DNA from: Cacajao melanocephalus
Taxonomy: Eukaryota > Chordata > Mammalia > Primates > Pitheciidae
Assembly (NCBI GenBank): GCA_963573385.1
Contig: CAUYLG010005472.1
Coordinates: forward strand, 1-64,000
Reading direction: 5' to 3'
DNA: 64,000 nucleotides
Shown here one piece after another: positions 1-13,585 of the stretch; within the stretch, counting starts at the first letter, position 1, and every line of letters begins with the position of its first letter. The position numbers were made by a program, and so were the translations under genes. Under the pieces are notes generated by a model, which ran no database searches, had not been told where the DNA came from, and worked only from the letters and a program-made list of their open reading frames with translations.

Positions 1-138
1 GGCTCCTCCGCCGGGAATCTCCTAGTCTGTGGGCAACAAAAATTCGTCTGAAAGTGCGGCGTCCACTCGCTCTCTGCGCTTTCACTGGGAGCTACAATCC
101 TGAGCTGTTGTTAATCGGCCATCTTGGATCTCTCTCTC
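1..138 (-). mobile_element. L1PA-type LINE-1 5' end (5' UTR), cut by the window edge
   Basis: Read on the minus strand, this starts with a purine-rich terminus, then CCAAGATGGCCG (a YY1 site in L1 5' UTRs; plus-strand 116-126), then an ACAGCTC and CAGCTCCCAG context, and then GC- and CpG-rich sequence. This is the start of a primate L1 5' UTR. The body of the element would extend left of the window, in sense orientation with SLC15A5 inside its intron 3. An ERV LTR is the main alternative. Confidence 0.65.
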
Positions 139-1639
139 CAAATATTCATTTTATAGAGCCTTGTGTAAAGTCCACCACTGGAGAACATTTTCTATGCTAA
201 TTGTTCTTGTAGCTAATAAAGTTTTATCTGGTTAACATCCAAAAACAGGTTACCTTATCACGTTAAAATATGTAACATATGGACTACAATAGGCTGGCAG
301 TAAATAGATTACATAGATCTGTATTAGTTGAAGGAGAATTGTATGTCTCTATTCAGATGAATATATATTCAAACAGTAGATTAAGAAGCAAATGAATGGA
401 TGCTGAACAATTATTTAGAAAATTTGAATCCAAAAATAGTATATGTGAATGTACGTATACGTATGTGTGCATTTGTGTGTGTATATTCACAAAATCCAAA
501 ATTATTTGATATTAGACACTTGAGAAAGTGCCAAAGTGGTTTTCAAGAAAAATCATATACTTTACATTTTCTTCTTGTTTTGCTATTTGGGACTTTTTGG
601 ATATTGACCCCATTCTATAGACTATTAGGAGGACATGTACTGCTAAGTGTGGTCCATAGGCCACAGAGCTCTCAGAAACAGAGCAGAGGCTTCTGTGTAT
701 AATATTTTCAGTGCTTCATTGCCTTCATATGCGGTGTAATAGAAAGAGCTCCAGCCTAACAAAAATAAGACCTGGGTTCTGGTTCCACTTCAGCTCTTTT
801 CTGTGACTTCTTGAGCAAGTCATTTAATTATATTATGTCTCAGCTTCTGTGCTCAGTTTAACAATAACAAACACTGATTGAATACTTAACATAATCAAGT
901 ATTTATAAGACACAGGAATTTCTAATTGTGTTTATAAATAGATAATTTCAACATATGTGGTAAATAAAATGACAAAGATGTGTTCAAAGTGCTACAGGAG
1001 CAGAGACAAAGCCTACAGAGTCTAGTCTGCAAAGGGTGCCCTTCCCACCTACCTTCTTGGTATGTGATAAAAATAAAGTAATGTTGGGGAATGTGATTAA
1101 TTTTTTAAAATGTAACTCATTGCATTGCTATTGGTAGTAGTTGTACAGAGAAATAGCAGGAAAAGAAAAATATGTTACAAATTAAGGTCTGAGTTAAACA
1201 AGATGAACAGACAGACTTAACAATGGAACAGAATAGGAACTCCAGAAGTGCAGGCGAAAGTATGGAATAAAGATGGCATCTAAAACCAGTGTGAAAAACA
1301 TGGACTTTTTAATAAGTAAGGTTAGGATAAGTTGATAATAATATGGAAAAAAGATACAATTGGGTTTATTCTTAAAAGCTATTCTAATTTATAAAGGGGT
1401 CAGAGAAGTAGAGAAAAGAGGCAAGAGGCAATAAAGTGAACACTAAAAGAAAATGTGGATGAATTCATTCTTTTATAACCTGAAAATGAGTAAAATTTTT
1501 TACTGTGACTCAAAATTTAGAAGCAATAGGGAGAATATTGATGAATTTTATTACAAACATAAACCTCAATGAAAGACAAAACAAACACATGGAAAAACTT
1601 GTGAATGGAAAATAACAAGAAAGAAGTTAAAAAGATATA
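139..1639. other. Intron 3 sequence, no gene seen
   Basis: Apart from the MIR near its middle this is AT-rich intronic DNA. Small ORFs of about 100 codons or fewer occur on both strands but have no recognisable content. The right half may be diverged L1 that leads into the clear L1 fragment that follows. Confidence 0.5.
731..875 (+). repeat. MIR SINE
   Basis: The order of short blocks matches the MIR core: AGAAAGAGC, GACCTGGGTTC, then a 'tgtgacttcttgagcaagtc' type stretch and a CTCAG block. It is an old, diverged copy in intron 3. Confidence 0.75.
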
Positions 1640-2185
1640 TGATAAATAGGGAATAACATTGGCAACTTTTATCATAGACAAAGTGTTAATAGTCCCAAAA
1701 TGTAAAAATGCTCTGAAAATTGACAAAAAAGGAACAATGAAAAACCTACTCTTAACAAATTGGACAAAGAAGCAATTACAAGGGAATTTAGAAAATATCT
1801 GGACACAAATTAAAACAAATACACACTGTATCAAAACTTATGAGATGCTCAAAGAACTAAAAAGAATCCAAATCAGAATTTGAGATGCTCATAAGTTTTG
1901 GCATAGTGCGTTTTGTTTTTATTTGTTTTAATTTCTCTGAGAAAATTTATAATGGCAAATGTTTACATTAAAGAAAAAGAATGATCTCAAATCAATAACT
2001 TAACCTTGCACCTCAAGAAACTAGAGAAAGAATAACAAACAACACAATGTCAGAAGAAGGAAGGAAATAATGAAGATTAGAGCAGAGATAAAATAGAGAA
2101 TAAAAACCAATAGAAAAAAACTCAATGAAAGCGTGTTGGTTTTTGGAAAGATTAACAAAATTAACAAATCCTTACCTACCTTATC
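1640..2185 (+). mobile_element. L1 ORF2 fragment (old L1) with internal inverted duplication
   Basis: Blocks match L1 ORF2 in order: an AACAAATTGGACAAAGAAGC segment, CAAAACTTATG, TTACATTAAAGAAAAAG, GATCTCAAATCAATAAC, AGAAGGAAGGAAATAAT and CAATGAAA, then TTTGGAAAGAT. The frame is broken. Between the CAAAACTTATG and TTACATTAAAG blocks lies a reversed copy of the left part (1807-1853 against 1879-1935), which intact L1 does not contain. Confidence 0.75.
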
Positions 2186-2204
2186 AAAGTATTTATATGA
2201 TAAA

Positions 2205-2385
2205 AAATACTTTAAAATTTTTGAGAACTCTTTTTACTACTTTCCATAATGGCTGTACAATTTTACATTTCCACCAACCGTGCACAAGGGTTACCCACAA
2301 TTTCTCCACATCCTTGTCAAGGCAGTATTTTTCTGATCTTTTAATGTTGCCCATCTTGAGTAATGGCTGTGAAGTGATATATTAT
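2205..2385 (-). mobile_element. L1 fragment, ORF2 3' part
   Basis: In the plus direction it reads as antisense L1: TTTCCATAATGGCTGTAC, ACATTTCCACCAAC, TCTCCACATCCTTG. It has the opposite orientation to the adjoining L1 piece, so they are separate insertions or a rearranged pair. Confidence 0.75.
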
Positions 2386-2622
2386 TATTATTATCATAAT
2401 TATTTTACAGCAGGGTCTCCCTAACATTAGAATCCCATTGCAAAGAAGTAATCTTAATTTTTACTTAAAAATATTCTTGCAGAACATTGCTATCAAGGGT
2501 AATAACTGACCCAATCTTCAAATTCTGAGTTGAAAGAGAAGTTACAAAGGATCAAAGAGAAAGGAGATCTGTCAAGAAAACAATATAAATCCAGAAATGA
2601 ATGTAAAGTATAATTTACTTAC

Positions 2623-2792
2623 ATTTTTCTGACTGATAAATCAGGTTATAGTACATCATGTGAAGAATTGTCAGAGCCATAAGTGTAGACATAAAAGGAA
2701 TAAGTAAAACAAGGGCCCAGGCCAGTGATTGCTGGATGTAAGATATTCCCAGAAACACAATAGTTGCATTTAGGTTCATGAGCCAATAAAAC
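2623..2792 (-). CDS. SLC15A5: SLC15A5 coding exon 3 (residues 195-251)
   Basis: The exon starts after a pyrimidine-rich CCCCAG acceptor with the single base that completes Trp195, then reads 56 codons and stops one base into the next codon at a GTAAGT donor. It encodes helix 5 (about 196-216, beginning FYWLMNLNAT) and helix 6 (about 219-241), followed by the basic and polar start of the central cytoplasmic loop (YYNLIYQSEK). This corresponds to the end of the N-terminal six-helix bundle of the POT fold. The remaining exons, for the central loop and helices 7-12, lie beyond the left edge. No frameshift or premature stop is seen. Confidence 0.93.
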
Positions 2793-3044
2793 CTGGGGTA
2801 TACAGACAGACAAAAATAAAAATACCATTGAGTTGCTTTAGATAACAATTGCTCATTTTAATGCTTCTATTCAAATATAAACTATGAAATGATGGCATGT
2901 TAACTGAACCCAGTTTTGCAAATATTATCAGATTTTTTAACAAGTGTATACAACATCAGCTTTGATTTACCAGTTTCACTATCTTTGTTTTATCCTTGTT
3001 TAGGATAGATTTAGAAAGAATTTATTCCATCTAAACAAAGATTG

Positions 3045-3180
3045 ACAAAGTTTTTCTATAAAGGGCTGGATAGACAGATAATATTTTAGGCTTTGCAGGC
3101 CATACAGTCTCTGCAGCATTGTAGTGCTAAAGAAGCTATAGACAACATTCAGTCATTCATTCAAATACCCCTAATGAAAC
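3045..3180. repeat. hAT-type MER DNA transposon fragment
   Basis: Contains the typical AAAGGGCTGGATAG, ATATTTTAGGCTTTGCAGG, CCATACAGTCTCTG succession of a common non-autonomous mammalian DNA transposon. I am not certain of the exact subfamily name. Confidence 0.55.
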
Positions 3181-3479
3181 TGGAAAGGTTAAAAAGTTAA
3201 TTCTTCCTGTAGATTCCCGTTTTCAAAATATAGGAATACACAGAATACTCAGGAATATCTGGGTTATACCTAGAATAGGCATGTAACTGAAGAAATGAGT
3301 GACATTTGAATAAAACTTTCAATTTTTCTTCCAATTATTAGTATCACAGAAAGCTACCTACTCCAGTAGTCTGGTTGGCAAGTTCTGAGAAAATCATCTC
3401 TACCTCTAAACCTTTCACTGGGTCTAAATCTTGCCATTAGAATCCCATTGTGAAGAAGAGATTTTAACTTTTACTTAGA

Positions 3480-3605
3480 AAACTGAGGTAAAATTAAATA
3501 CAATAAAATTTACTCATTTAAGTGTATAACTTGTATACATATTAGTTTTTTACGTGTTTCAGTTGTGCAAACATCAACAGAGAAGTTTTAGTACACTTAC
3601 ACTAT
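3480..3605 (-). mobile_element. L1M 3' UTR fragment
   Basis: The GAGGTAAAATTAAATACAAT and AAAATTTACTCATTTAAGTG blocks, followed by TTGTGCAAACATCA, match the antisense of the 3' end shared by old L1M elements. The same motif recurs at the start of the L1M copy near 6.04 kb. Confidence 0.6.
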
Positions 3606-3896
3606 CACCAAAATGTAAAGGGCTTATGTGATTAGATGAGACCCACCGCGTATAATCTGGGCTCTGATCGACTCACATGAACGAATGAGAAACCTCAATT
3701 ATCTCTGCAAAATCCCTTTGCCTTTGTCATATAACATAATTAGGGGAGTGATAGCCCATCATCTTTCCCATATGCTATTGGTTAGAATCAGGTTACTGGT
3801 TGTGCGCACACTCAGGGGTATGGGTCTAAGCAAGAATGTGATCCACTGGGGTCATCCTGGGGCATGTCCACATCTTTTTCTTTTTTCTTTCTGGTT

Positions 3897-4140
3897 TGTT
3901 TTTTTTTTTTTTTTTTTTTTTTTGTGACAAAGTCTTACTCTGTCACACTGGCTGGAATGCAGTGGTGCAGTCAACAGGAATGCTCAGTGCAACTTTGACC
4001 TCCCAGGCTGAAGCAATCCTACTGCCTTAGCTTCTCTCAAATAGCTGGGACCAAAAGCATGTACTACCATACCTGGTAATTTTTATTTCTACTTTTTATG
4101 TTTAGTAGAGATGAGGTCTTACTGTGTTGTCCAGGCTGCA
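3897..4140 (-). mobile_element. Old Alu (AluJ-like), antisense, truncated
   Basis: A T-run is followed by antisense Alu landmarks (TCTTACTCTGTCACACTGGC, TAGCTGGGACC, TTAGTAGAGATGAGG, TTGTCCAGGCTG). High divergence points to AluJ. The element ends abruptly where the pyrimidine tract begins, so its left monomer was lost or replaced. Confidence 0.85.
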
Positions 4141-4432
4141 CATCTAATTGCCCTTCCCTTCCCTTCTTTTCCTCCTTCTCTCCCTCTCTCCCTCCCTCCC
4201 TCATTCCCTCCCTCCCTCCCTCCCTCTCTTCCTTCCTTCCTTCCTTCCTTCCTTCCTTCCTTCCTTCCTTCCTTCTTCCTTCTCTCCTTCCTTCTTCCTT
4301 CTCTCCTTCCTTCCTTCCTTCTTCCTTCTCTCCTTCCTTCTTCCTTCTCTCCTTCCTTCCTTGCCTCCCTCCCTCACTCTCTCCCTCCTTTCCTCCCTCA
4401 TTCCTTCCCTTATTTCCCTCTACTTCTTCTAA
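4141..4432. repeat. (CCTT)n/(CCCT)n polypyrimidine microsatellite
   Basis: About 290 bases of nearly pure pyrimidine on the plus strand. CCTT and TTCC units are interrupted by CTTCTCT steps and CCCT blocks, with several internal higher-order repeats of a TTCCTTCTTCCTTCTCTCC type unit. The ORFs here (runs of Ser, Phe, Leu, Pro, or Glu, Arg, Lys on the other strand) are artefacts of the repeat. It lies in intron 2. Confidence 0.95.
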
Positions 4433-5504
4433 GTAAAAGGAGAAGTAAAGCCAACAGGCAAAACTGGCTATGGAAAGGGAATATTGAGCGTTTGAGAAGA
4501 AAGAAAATATTTAGAAATAGTAATCTAAAGAAGGAGAGAAATTGACTGGACATCATATACTTGCTAGACAATGATAAGGAACCAATTTGGTGGTCATGAA
4601 CTTAATGTGAACATAATATAATTTTGCATTTTTCTCCAGATTTGTTGCTGTGTGAGTACAATAATGGAATATGTGGAGAGCTGAATTTTAACTAAGATTA
4701 TTTCCTCCATAACACAGGTGAGTACAAGAAAGTAACCAGGGGAGAAAGAGTAATTGAGGACATGGAATATTATTGTTAATTAATTGGAGACTAGCCCTGC
4801 TGCATACTTGCTGGTTGGGAGTAGAGGTTCAGCTCCCTGCTGTACCCAGCTGACACCACCCAGGAGGGTAAATTAGAGCACTGCCAGTTTCTTCTGGGCA
4901 GGAGACGAAAGACAAGCTCCTCCCTTGGCCTCAGCAACACCACTCCAGTTGGGAATTAGAGTGTTCTTGTCTGATTCTCTGAGTGTTTATGCAAAATATT
5001 AGATTGTTGCTCATGTCTGCTGAAACTATGGGGCCAGCGATGTGCAGGGGAAGCAGTGATTTTAATAGTGTTTGGCTAGAGAAGGACAGACGTTGGAAAA
5101 AATATTTTCTCCTATATTCGGCTACCTTTTTCCTAGTACTTTGGGTAAGGGGAGCGGGACTTTTTTGGAGCTACCCATTCCTTACCAAACCTCGGCTTTC
5201 ACCCATCTGTGCCTGGTTCCAAGTTCTAGGCTTCTTCATAGCCCCACTGATAACAACAACCACCATAGCAACAAAAAAAAACCCAGGACACTCATTATTG
5301 TCCTTCCTCAAGTTCCAAGGACCCTAGGAAGAGACTGTCTTCTTTCTACCTTTTGGAATCTCCCCATGTTCTTTTGTTGTATTAGGTTCGGGTTTTTTTG
5401 ATGTAAGAGGGGGTACCTGGGAGAAATAGGGCTCTTCTCATATTGGCTAATACTGGAAATCCTCTCTGTATATTTTATAATTGTGTGGTTTCTTTTCCTA
5501 TTAT
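4433..5504. other. Intron 2 sequence, no gene seen
   Basis: Mixed-composition intronic DNA. A stretch near 4.78-4.98 kb is richer in G+C. An ORF of 114 codons (4983-5327) has no recognised domain and overlaps another frame of similar length. No coding or RNA gene can be supported. Confidence 0.5.
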
Positions 5505-6030
5505 TGATGTTTCAAAGCTCTTCATATATTCTGGATGCAAGTCATCTGTTAGATACATGTTCTACAGATATTTTCTTCTAATATGGGGCTTTCCTTTTCA
5601 TTTTCTCAATGACGCAAAAGTTTAAAATTTTGTTAAATTTCAGTCTATCAATTTTTATCTTTATTGGTTAGTGATTTTTGTGTCCCATGTAAAGAATACT
5701 TTCTAAGCCTAAATCACAAGTATTTTCCCCTGTGATTTTTGAAAAAAAAATCACTTTTATGGGTTTTGATCTTATATAAAGTCAATAATTCAATTTGAAT
5801 CAATTTTTCAGTAGATTGTCTTGAGGTCATTATTTCCTATATGGATATTCAGTCATTACAGTACAATTTATTGAGAAGATGATCTTTTCCTCAATAATTT
5901 TTTGACAACTTTGTTGAAAATCAATTGACCATACAAACGTAGGTCTATTTTCTGATGCTCAGTTTTGTTCCATTAATCTATCCTTATGCCAATACCATAC
6001 TGTCTTGGTTACTGTTACTTTCTTTTTTCT
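5505..6030 (-). mobile_element. L1M ORF2 fragment
   Basis: Antisense L1 landmarks: ATATATTCTGGATGCAAGTC, ATTTTCTTCTAATATGG, ending with the TTCCATTAATCTAT and CCAATACCATACTGTCTTG block from the middle of ORF2. It is a separate copy from the L1M that follows, because both cover overlapping parts of the consensus. Confidence 0.75.
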
Positions 6031-6990
6031 TGTTTTTTTAAAGAGATTTATTGAGATATAATTGAGATGCAATAAACTGCATATATTTGAAGTGTGCAAT
6101 TCGATAAGTTTTGAATATGTATGCACACATGAAATCATTACCACGTTCAAGATAATGAACATATCCATTGCTTCTCAAGTTCCATCATATCCCTTTGTCA
6201 TCCTTCCCCCTGCCCCTTCTCATTTGCCCTTCCTCATCTTTAGGCAACCACTGATCTTTTTTCTGTCACTATGAACTAGTTTGCAATTCATATATATTTT
6301 TTAAAAATTAAATTTTCTGTATCTTTTCATCTGGCTTCTGACTTCTTTCACTTAGCATAATTATTTTGAGATTCATCCTTGTTAATGTATTTATCTGTAC
6401 ACATTCCTCTTTATTGCCAAGTACTATTCCATTATGTAAATGTACCACTGTTTATGCATTTATCTGTTAATAGACATTTTTCAGCTTATAGCTATTACAA
6501 ATAATGCTGTTAAGAACATTCATGTACAAGCCTTTAAACAGACATACACATTCATTTCTCTTGGGTAAAACCTAGGCGTGGAATGACTGGGTGATATGGT
6601 AGATGTATATTTAACATTTTAAAAAAATTTCAAAGAGTTTTTAAGTAGTTGTCACATTTTATATTATCACCACATGTGTATGAGAGTTCTAATCTCTTCA
6701 TATCCTCGCCAAATCATGGTATAGTACATGTGTATCAATGTCTCATTGTGGTTTTATTTTGCATTTCCCTAATGACTAATGATGTTGGGCATCTTTTCAT
6801 GTGCTTATTGACCATCTGCACATCTTTAGTGAAGTTTCTGTCCTTATATATTCTAGCTATGAGTCCTTTCTCAATTATGTGATTTGTGAGTATTTTCTCC
6901 CAGTCTGTGGCTTGTCTTTTCTTTCTATTAAAAGTGTCTTTTGAAAAGATTAATTGTGATGAAGTCCTATTACAATATTCTTTTCATAGA
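6031..6990 (-). mobile_element. L1M 3' end (3' UTR and ORF2 end)
   Basis: In antisense order it starts with the TTATTGAGATATAATTGAGA 3' UTR block and continues with GATAATGAACATATCCAT, CACTTAGCATAATTATTTTG, CATTATGTAAATG, TGACTAATGATGTTGGGC, CTCCCAGTCTGTGGCTTG, and ends in GATGAAGTCC. It is a well-preserved linear match to the old L1M 3' kilobase. Confidence 0.85.
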
Positions 6991-7612
6991 TCATTCTTTT
7001 AGGATGATTTCTCAGAAATCATTGCCTAAACTGAGGTCACAAAACTTTTCTCTCTCTCCTTCAGAGAAGAAATCTGAACTTGGAGAACTGAAATTACTCA
7101 TCCAAATTCACACAGCTGTATTGCTCATAGAGCCATGAGCAGAAGCCATCATCCTAGTACAGGGCTAATTGGGCTAAATCTTCTGTTAATACCTCTTTCT
7201 GGGTCTTTGCAGTTATCAATTTCATGACACTATCATTTTTTGTTAATCCAGCCTTTATAGCCTTTAACATTTGAAATTACCTTTCATTCCTCTCATCACA
7301 TTTTATATATCAATCATCAACTGTAATTGTTGTCCTGCATCTTCAGACTGGTAGTCTGACAACATGAGTTAGAGTCACAAAATCTGAAAATCACATGATC
7401 TGTGATCTTCTACTCTCTGGAATTCAGGGTAATTTTTAAAATGGAATCACACACTCTAAATAAGGCTTTTTGGTAAAAATTTTAATGAAGAAAATTGAAT
7501 GAAGAACATGGACTGTAACTACATGGTGCTAAGCAAATGTCATCATCATCAAATGTTCATTTTTCTCCAATCTTAATTTCAGGAACAAAAAGAGCAGTGA
7601 AATTGGAGCACA

Positions 7613-7617
7613 GTGAG
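7613..7617. repeat. Target-site duplication, left copy (GTGAG)
   Basis: Five bases directly before the TGATATGG start of the first THE1 LTR. The identical GTGAG follows the second LTR at 9883-9887. The 5-bp size is normal for this group. Confidence 0.9.
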
Positions 7618-7978
7618 TGATATGGTTTGGCTCTGTGTCCCCATCCAAATCTCAACTTGTAGTTCCCAGAATTCCCACATATTGTGACAGGGACCCAATC
7701 AGATAGTTTAATCACAGGGGTGGGTCTTTCCTGTGCTCTTCTCGTGATAACAAATGAGTCTAATGAGATCTGATGGTTTAAAAAATGTGAGTTTCTCTGC
7801 ACAGCTCTCTTTGCCTGCTTCCATCTATGTAAGACATGACTTGCTCCTCCTTGCCTTCCACCATGATTGTGAGGCTTCTCCAGCCATGTGGAACTGTAAA
7901 TCCAGTTAAACGTCTTTCTTTTGTAAATTATCCAGTCTCTGGTATGTCTTTATCAGCCGCATGAAAGTGGACTAATAT
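7618..7978 (+). repeat. THE1 5' LTR
   Basis: Begins TGATATGGTTTGG, contains the TTCCCAGAATTCCCACATAT, TGATGGTTTA and CATGATTGTGAGGC blocks, and ends near GGACTAATA. The internal region starts TTGGTACCC. Confidence 0.9.
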
Positions 7979-9516
7979 TGGTACCCATAGAGTGGGGTCC
8001 TGCTGAAAAGATACCTGCAAATGTGGAAGCGACTTTGGAACTGGGTAACAGGCAAAGGTTGGAATAGTTTGCAGGGCTCAGAAGACAAGAAAAAAGTGGG
8101 AAAGTTTGAATGGCTTTGAAGACTTGTTGAATGGCTTTGACCAAAATGCTGATAATGATATGGACAATGAAATCCAGGCTGAGGTGTTCTCAGATGGAGA
8201 TGAGGAACTTGGGAACTGGTGCAAAGATGACTCTTGTTATGTTTTAGCAAAGAGACTGGCAGCATTTTGCCTCTGCCCTAGAGATTTGTGGAACTTTGGA
8301 CTTGAGAGAGATGATTTAGGGTATCTAGTAGAATAAATTTCTAAGCAGCAAAGGCATTCAAGAGGTGACTCAGGTGATCTTAAAGGCATTCAGTTTTATA
8401 AGGGAAGCAGAGCACAAAAGTTCAGAAAATTTATAGCCTGATGGTGCAATAGAGGTGAATTTCTGAGGAGAAATTCAAGCTAGCTGCAGAAATTTGCATA
8501 AATAACGAGGAGCTGAATGTTAATCTCCAAGACAATGGGAAAAATTTCTCCAGGGCATGTCAGAGGTCTTCACAGCAGCCCCACCCATCACAGCCCCCAA
8601 GGCTTAGGAGACAAAAATGGTTTTGTTGGCTAGGCCCAGGGTCCCCATGCTGTGTGTAGTCTAGGGACTTGGTGTCCTGTGTCCCAGCTGCTCCAGCCAT
8701 GACTAAAAGGGGCTGAGGTAAAGCTCAGGCTGCTGCTTCAGAGGGTGGAAACCCCAAGCCTTGACATCTTCCATGTGCTGTTGAGCCTGTGGGTGCACAG
8801 AGGTCAAGAACTGGGGTTTGGGATACCTCCACCTAGATTTCGGAACACCTGGATGTCTAGGCAGAAGTTTATTGCAGGGGTGGGGCCCTTATAGAGAACC
8901 TCTGCTGGGGCAGTGTGGAAGGGAAATATGGGGTCAGATCCCCTACACAGAGTCTTTACTGGGCACTGCCCAGTGGAGCTGTGAGAAGAGGACCACCATC
9001 CTCTAGACCCCAGAATGGTAGATCCACCAACAGCTTGCACCGTGCACCTGGAAAAGCTGCAGACAGTCAGTGCCAGCCTGTGAAGGTGGGAGGCTATACC
9101 CTGAAAAGCCACAGGGGTGGAGCTGCTGAAGACCATGGGAACTCACCTTTTGCATTAGCTCCCATAATGTGAGACATAGAGTCAAAGGAGATCATTTCGA
9201 AGGTTTAGGATTTGACTGCCTTGCTGGATTTTGGACTTGCATTGGGTCTGTAGCCTCTTTGTTTTGGCTAATTTCTTCCATTTGGAATGGCTGTATTTAC
9301 CCAATACCAGTACCCTCATTGTATCTAGGAAGTAACTAGCTTGCTTTTGATTTTACAGGCTCATAGGTGGAAGGGACTTGCCTTGTCTCAGATGAGACTT
9401 TGGACTGTGGACTTTTGAGTTAATGCTAAAATGAGTTGATATGCTGCGAGACTATAGGGAAGGCATGATTGATTTTGAAGTGTGAAGATATGAGATTTGG
9501 GAGGGCCGGGGCAGAC
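7979..9516 (+). mobile_element. THE1 internal region
   Basis: Opens with GAGTGGGGTCCTGCTGAAAA, then CTTTGGAACTGGGTAACAGG, typical of THE1 internal sequence, and closes with a purine tract (GGGAGGGCCGGGG) just before the 3' LTR. The longest plus-strand frames (8106-8336, 8915-9172) are remnants without an intact product. Confidence 0.85.
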
Positions 9517-9882
9517 TGATATGGTTTGGTTCTGTGTCCCCACCCAAATTTCATCTTGTATCTCCCATATTTTCCACATGTTGTGGGAGGGACCAGGTGG
9601 GAGATGATAGAACCATGTGGGCAGGTTTTTTCCATGCTCTTCTTGTGATAGTATATGGATCTACAAGATGTGATAGTTTTAAAAATGGGAGTTTCTCTGC
9701 ACTAGCTATCTTTTTGCCTTTTGCCATCAATATAAGACTTGACTTGCTCCTCCTCACCTTCCATCATTACTGTGAAGCTTCTCCAGCCACATGGAACTGT
9801 CAGTCCAATTAAACTTCTTTCTTTTGTAAATTTCCCAGTCTTGGGTATGTCTTTAACAACAGCATGAAATCAGACTAATACA
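9517..9882 (+). repeat. THE1 3' LTR
   Basis: TGATATGG to CTAATACA, same orientation as the 5' LTR and alignable along its whole length. It ends exactly at the GTGAG duplication. Confidence 0.92.
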
Positions 9883-9929
9883 GTGAGCAAGGGATAGAAT
9901 AGTCAAAGAAAAGATGAAGCAGGAAGTGT

Positions 9930-10190
9930 GGTCCAGGTCATTTAGGGCCTTGCAGTTCATGGCAAGAAGTTTGGATTTTATTTTCAGTGCACTGGGAACC
10001 CATCTTAAGGGAACTGAGCAGAGGGCTTATATGATCTTGTCTTCAGTGGAAAGACTATTGTGTCAGCTCCATGAATTGCAGATGGGGCAAGATATGGGGA
10101 AAATCACAGCTATTATAACAGTCTGGGTGAGAGCTAAGAGCAAACTGGGCCACAGTGGTAGCAAAGGAAAGAGAGAGAAGTGGATAGCTA
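9930..10190 (-). repeat. L2 LINE fragment
   Basis: GGGCCTTGCAGTTCATGGCA, GGATTTTATTTTCAGTG and GGGAACCCATC are in the order of antisense L2. It is old and diverged, directly downstream of the THE1 insertion. Confidence 0.55.
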
Positions 10191-10195
10191 TGTGA

Positions 10196-10688
<493 letters not shown>

Positions 10689-10702
10689 TCTTCTCTGAAC
10701 TT

Positions 10703-12889
<2,187 letters not shown>

Positions 12890-13585
12890 AACACCCTAAT
12901 TTTAGCAGCTGTCCTGACTCATGTACCTTTCAAGCTTAAAAGAGAATGTTCAGGGCTTAAGAAAATTCAGGAGGCAACATAAATAATAAGAAATGTAAGG
13001 ACTCTCTTTTTTTTTTCCTTCAATGTTCTTTGGTTTCCACAGTTATATATGTTTGGAAAGAAGTTCTGAGTGTACTTCCTGAAAGGTTACACTTTTGGCA
13101 AAGGTAAAGAAGGAGGTGCTTCTTTGGAAAGGAGAGGGTAGCATTTGTTAAATTGGCTAGAGCCAGTGCAAATAGAATTTGGGAAGGTCTGGTGATTTTT
13201 TTCAAAGCCATTTACAAGCTACTACTCCTCAGACTGCAACTCAGGACATTTTGAGGAGTATTAGTAAGATTATTTCATGAACTGCTTTGGTTTTGTTGGC
13301 TGAAATGTACCTTATAAACTATGATTTTATGATTGAAGAATATATGTAGAATTATATATTTTCTCTCTCTTTTCAGAATTGTGTTGAATTTCTCAATCAG
13401 GTAGATTTCTAAATGTGATTATAATTGCTATAAAATTGACAAAAATTTCCAAAGCAGTCTGAAACACAGTAGTGGGTTCAATCAATGATTAGTTTCGTTT
13501 CTTTTCAAAGGCATCGCTAGACTTTCCTTGTGGCTCTGAAATTGTTTTCAAACTTTGTTTGATCTTCTGAATCACCTGAAGTACT

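Larger units (their letters stand above)
7618..9882 (+). mobile_element. THE1 endogenous retrovirus-like provirus (ERVL-MaLR), complete LTR-internal-LTR
   Basis: Two same-orientation THE1 LTRs flank about 1.54 kb of internal sequence, giving about 2.27 kb in all, which is the normal full THE1 length. A perfect GTGAG duplication flanks the outer ends. The element sits in SLC15A5 intron 2, antisense to the gene. Internal reading frames are short and broken; THE1 elements normally lack pol and env. Confidence 0.93.

Noticed and set aside
1..138. CpG-rich block considered as a CpG-island promoter
   Set aside because: It is much too short and its content matches an L1 5' UTR.
731..875. tRNA-like promoter text
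   Set aside because: The tRNA-related part belongs to a MIR SINE; no cloverleaf or tRNA gene is present.
4098..4545. Several ORFs of 66-144 codons on both strands
   Set aside because: They only translate the polypyrimidine repeat; composition is Ser/Phe/Leu/Pro or Glu/Arg/Lys runs.
8106..9172. ORFs of 62-110 codons on both strands
   Set aside because: They lie in the THE1 interior, are short and overlapping, and do not form an intact product.
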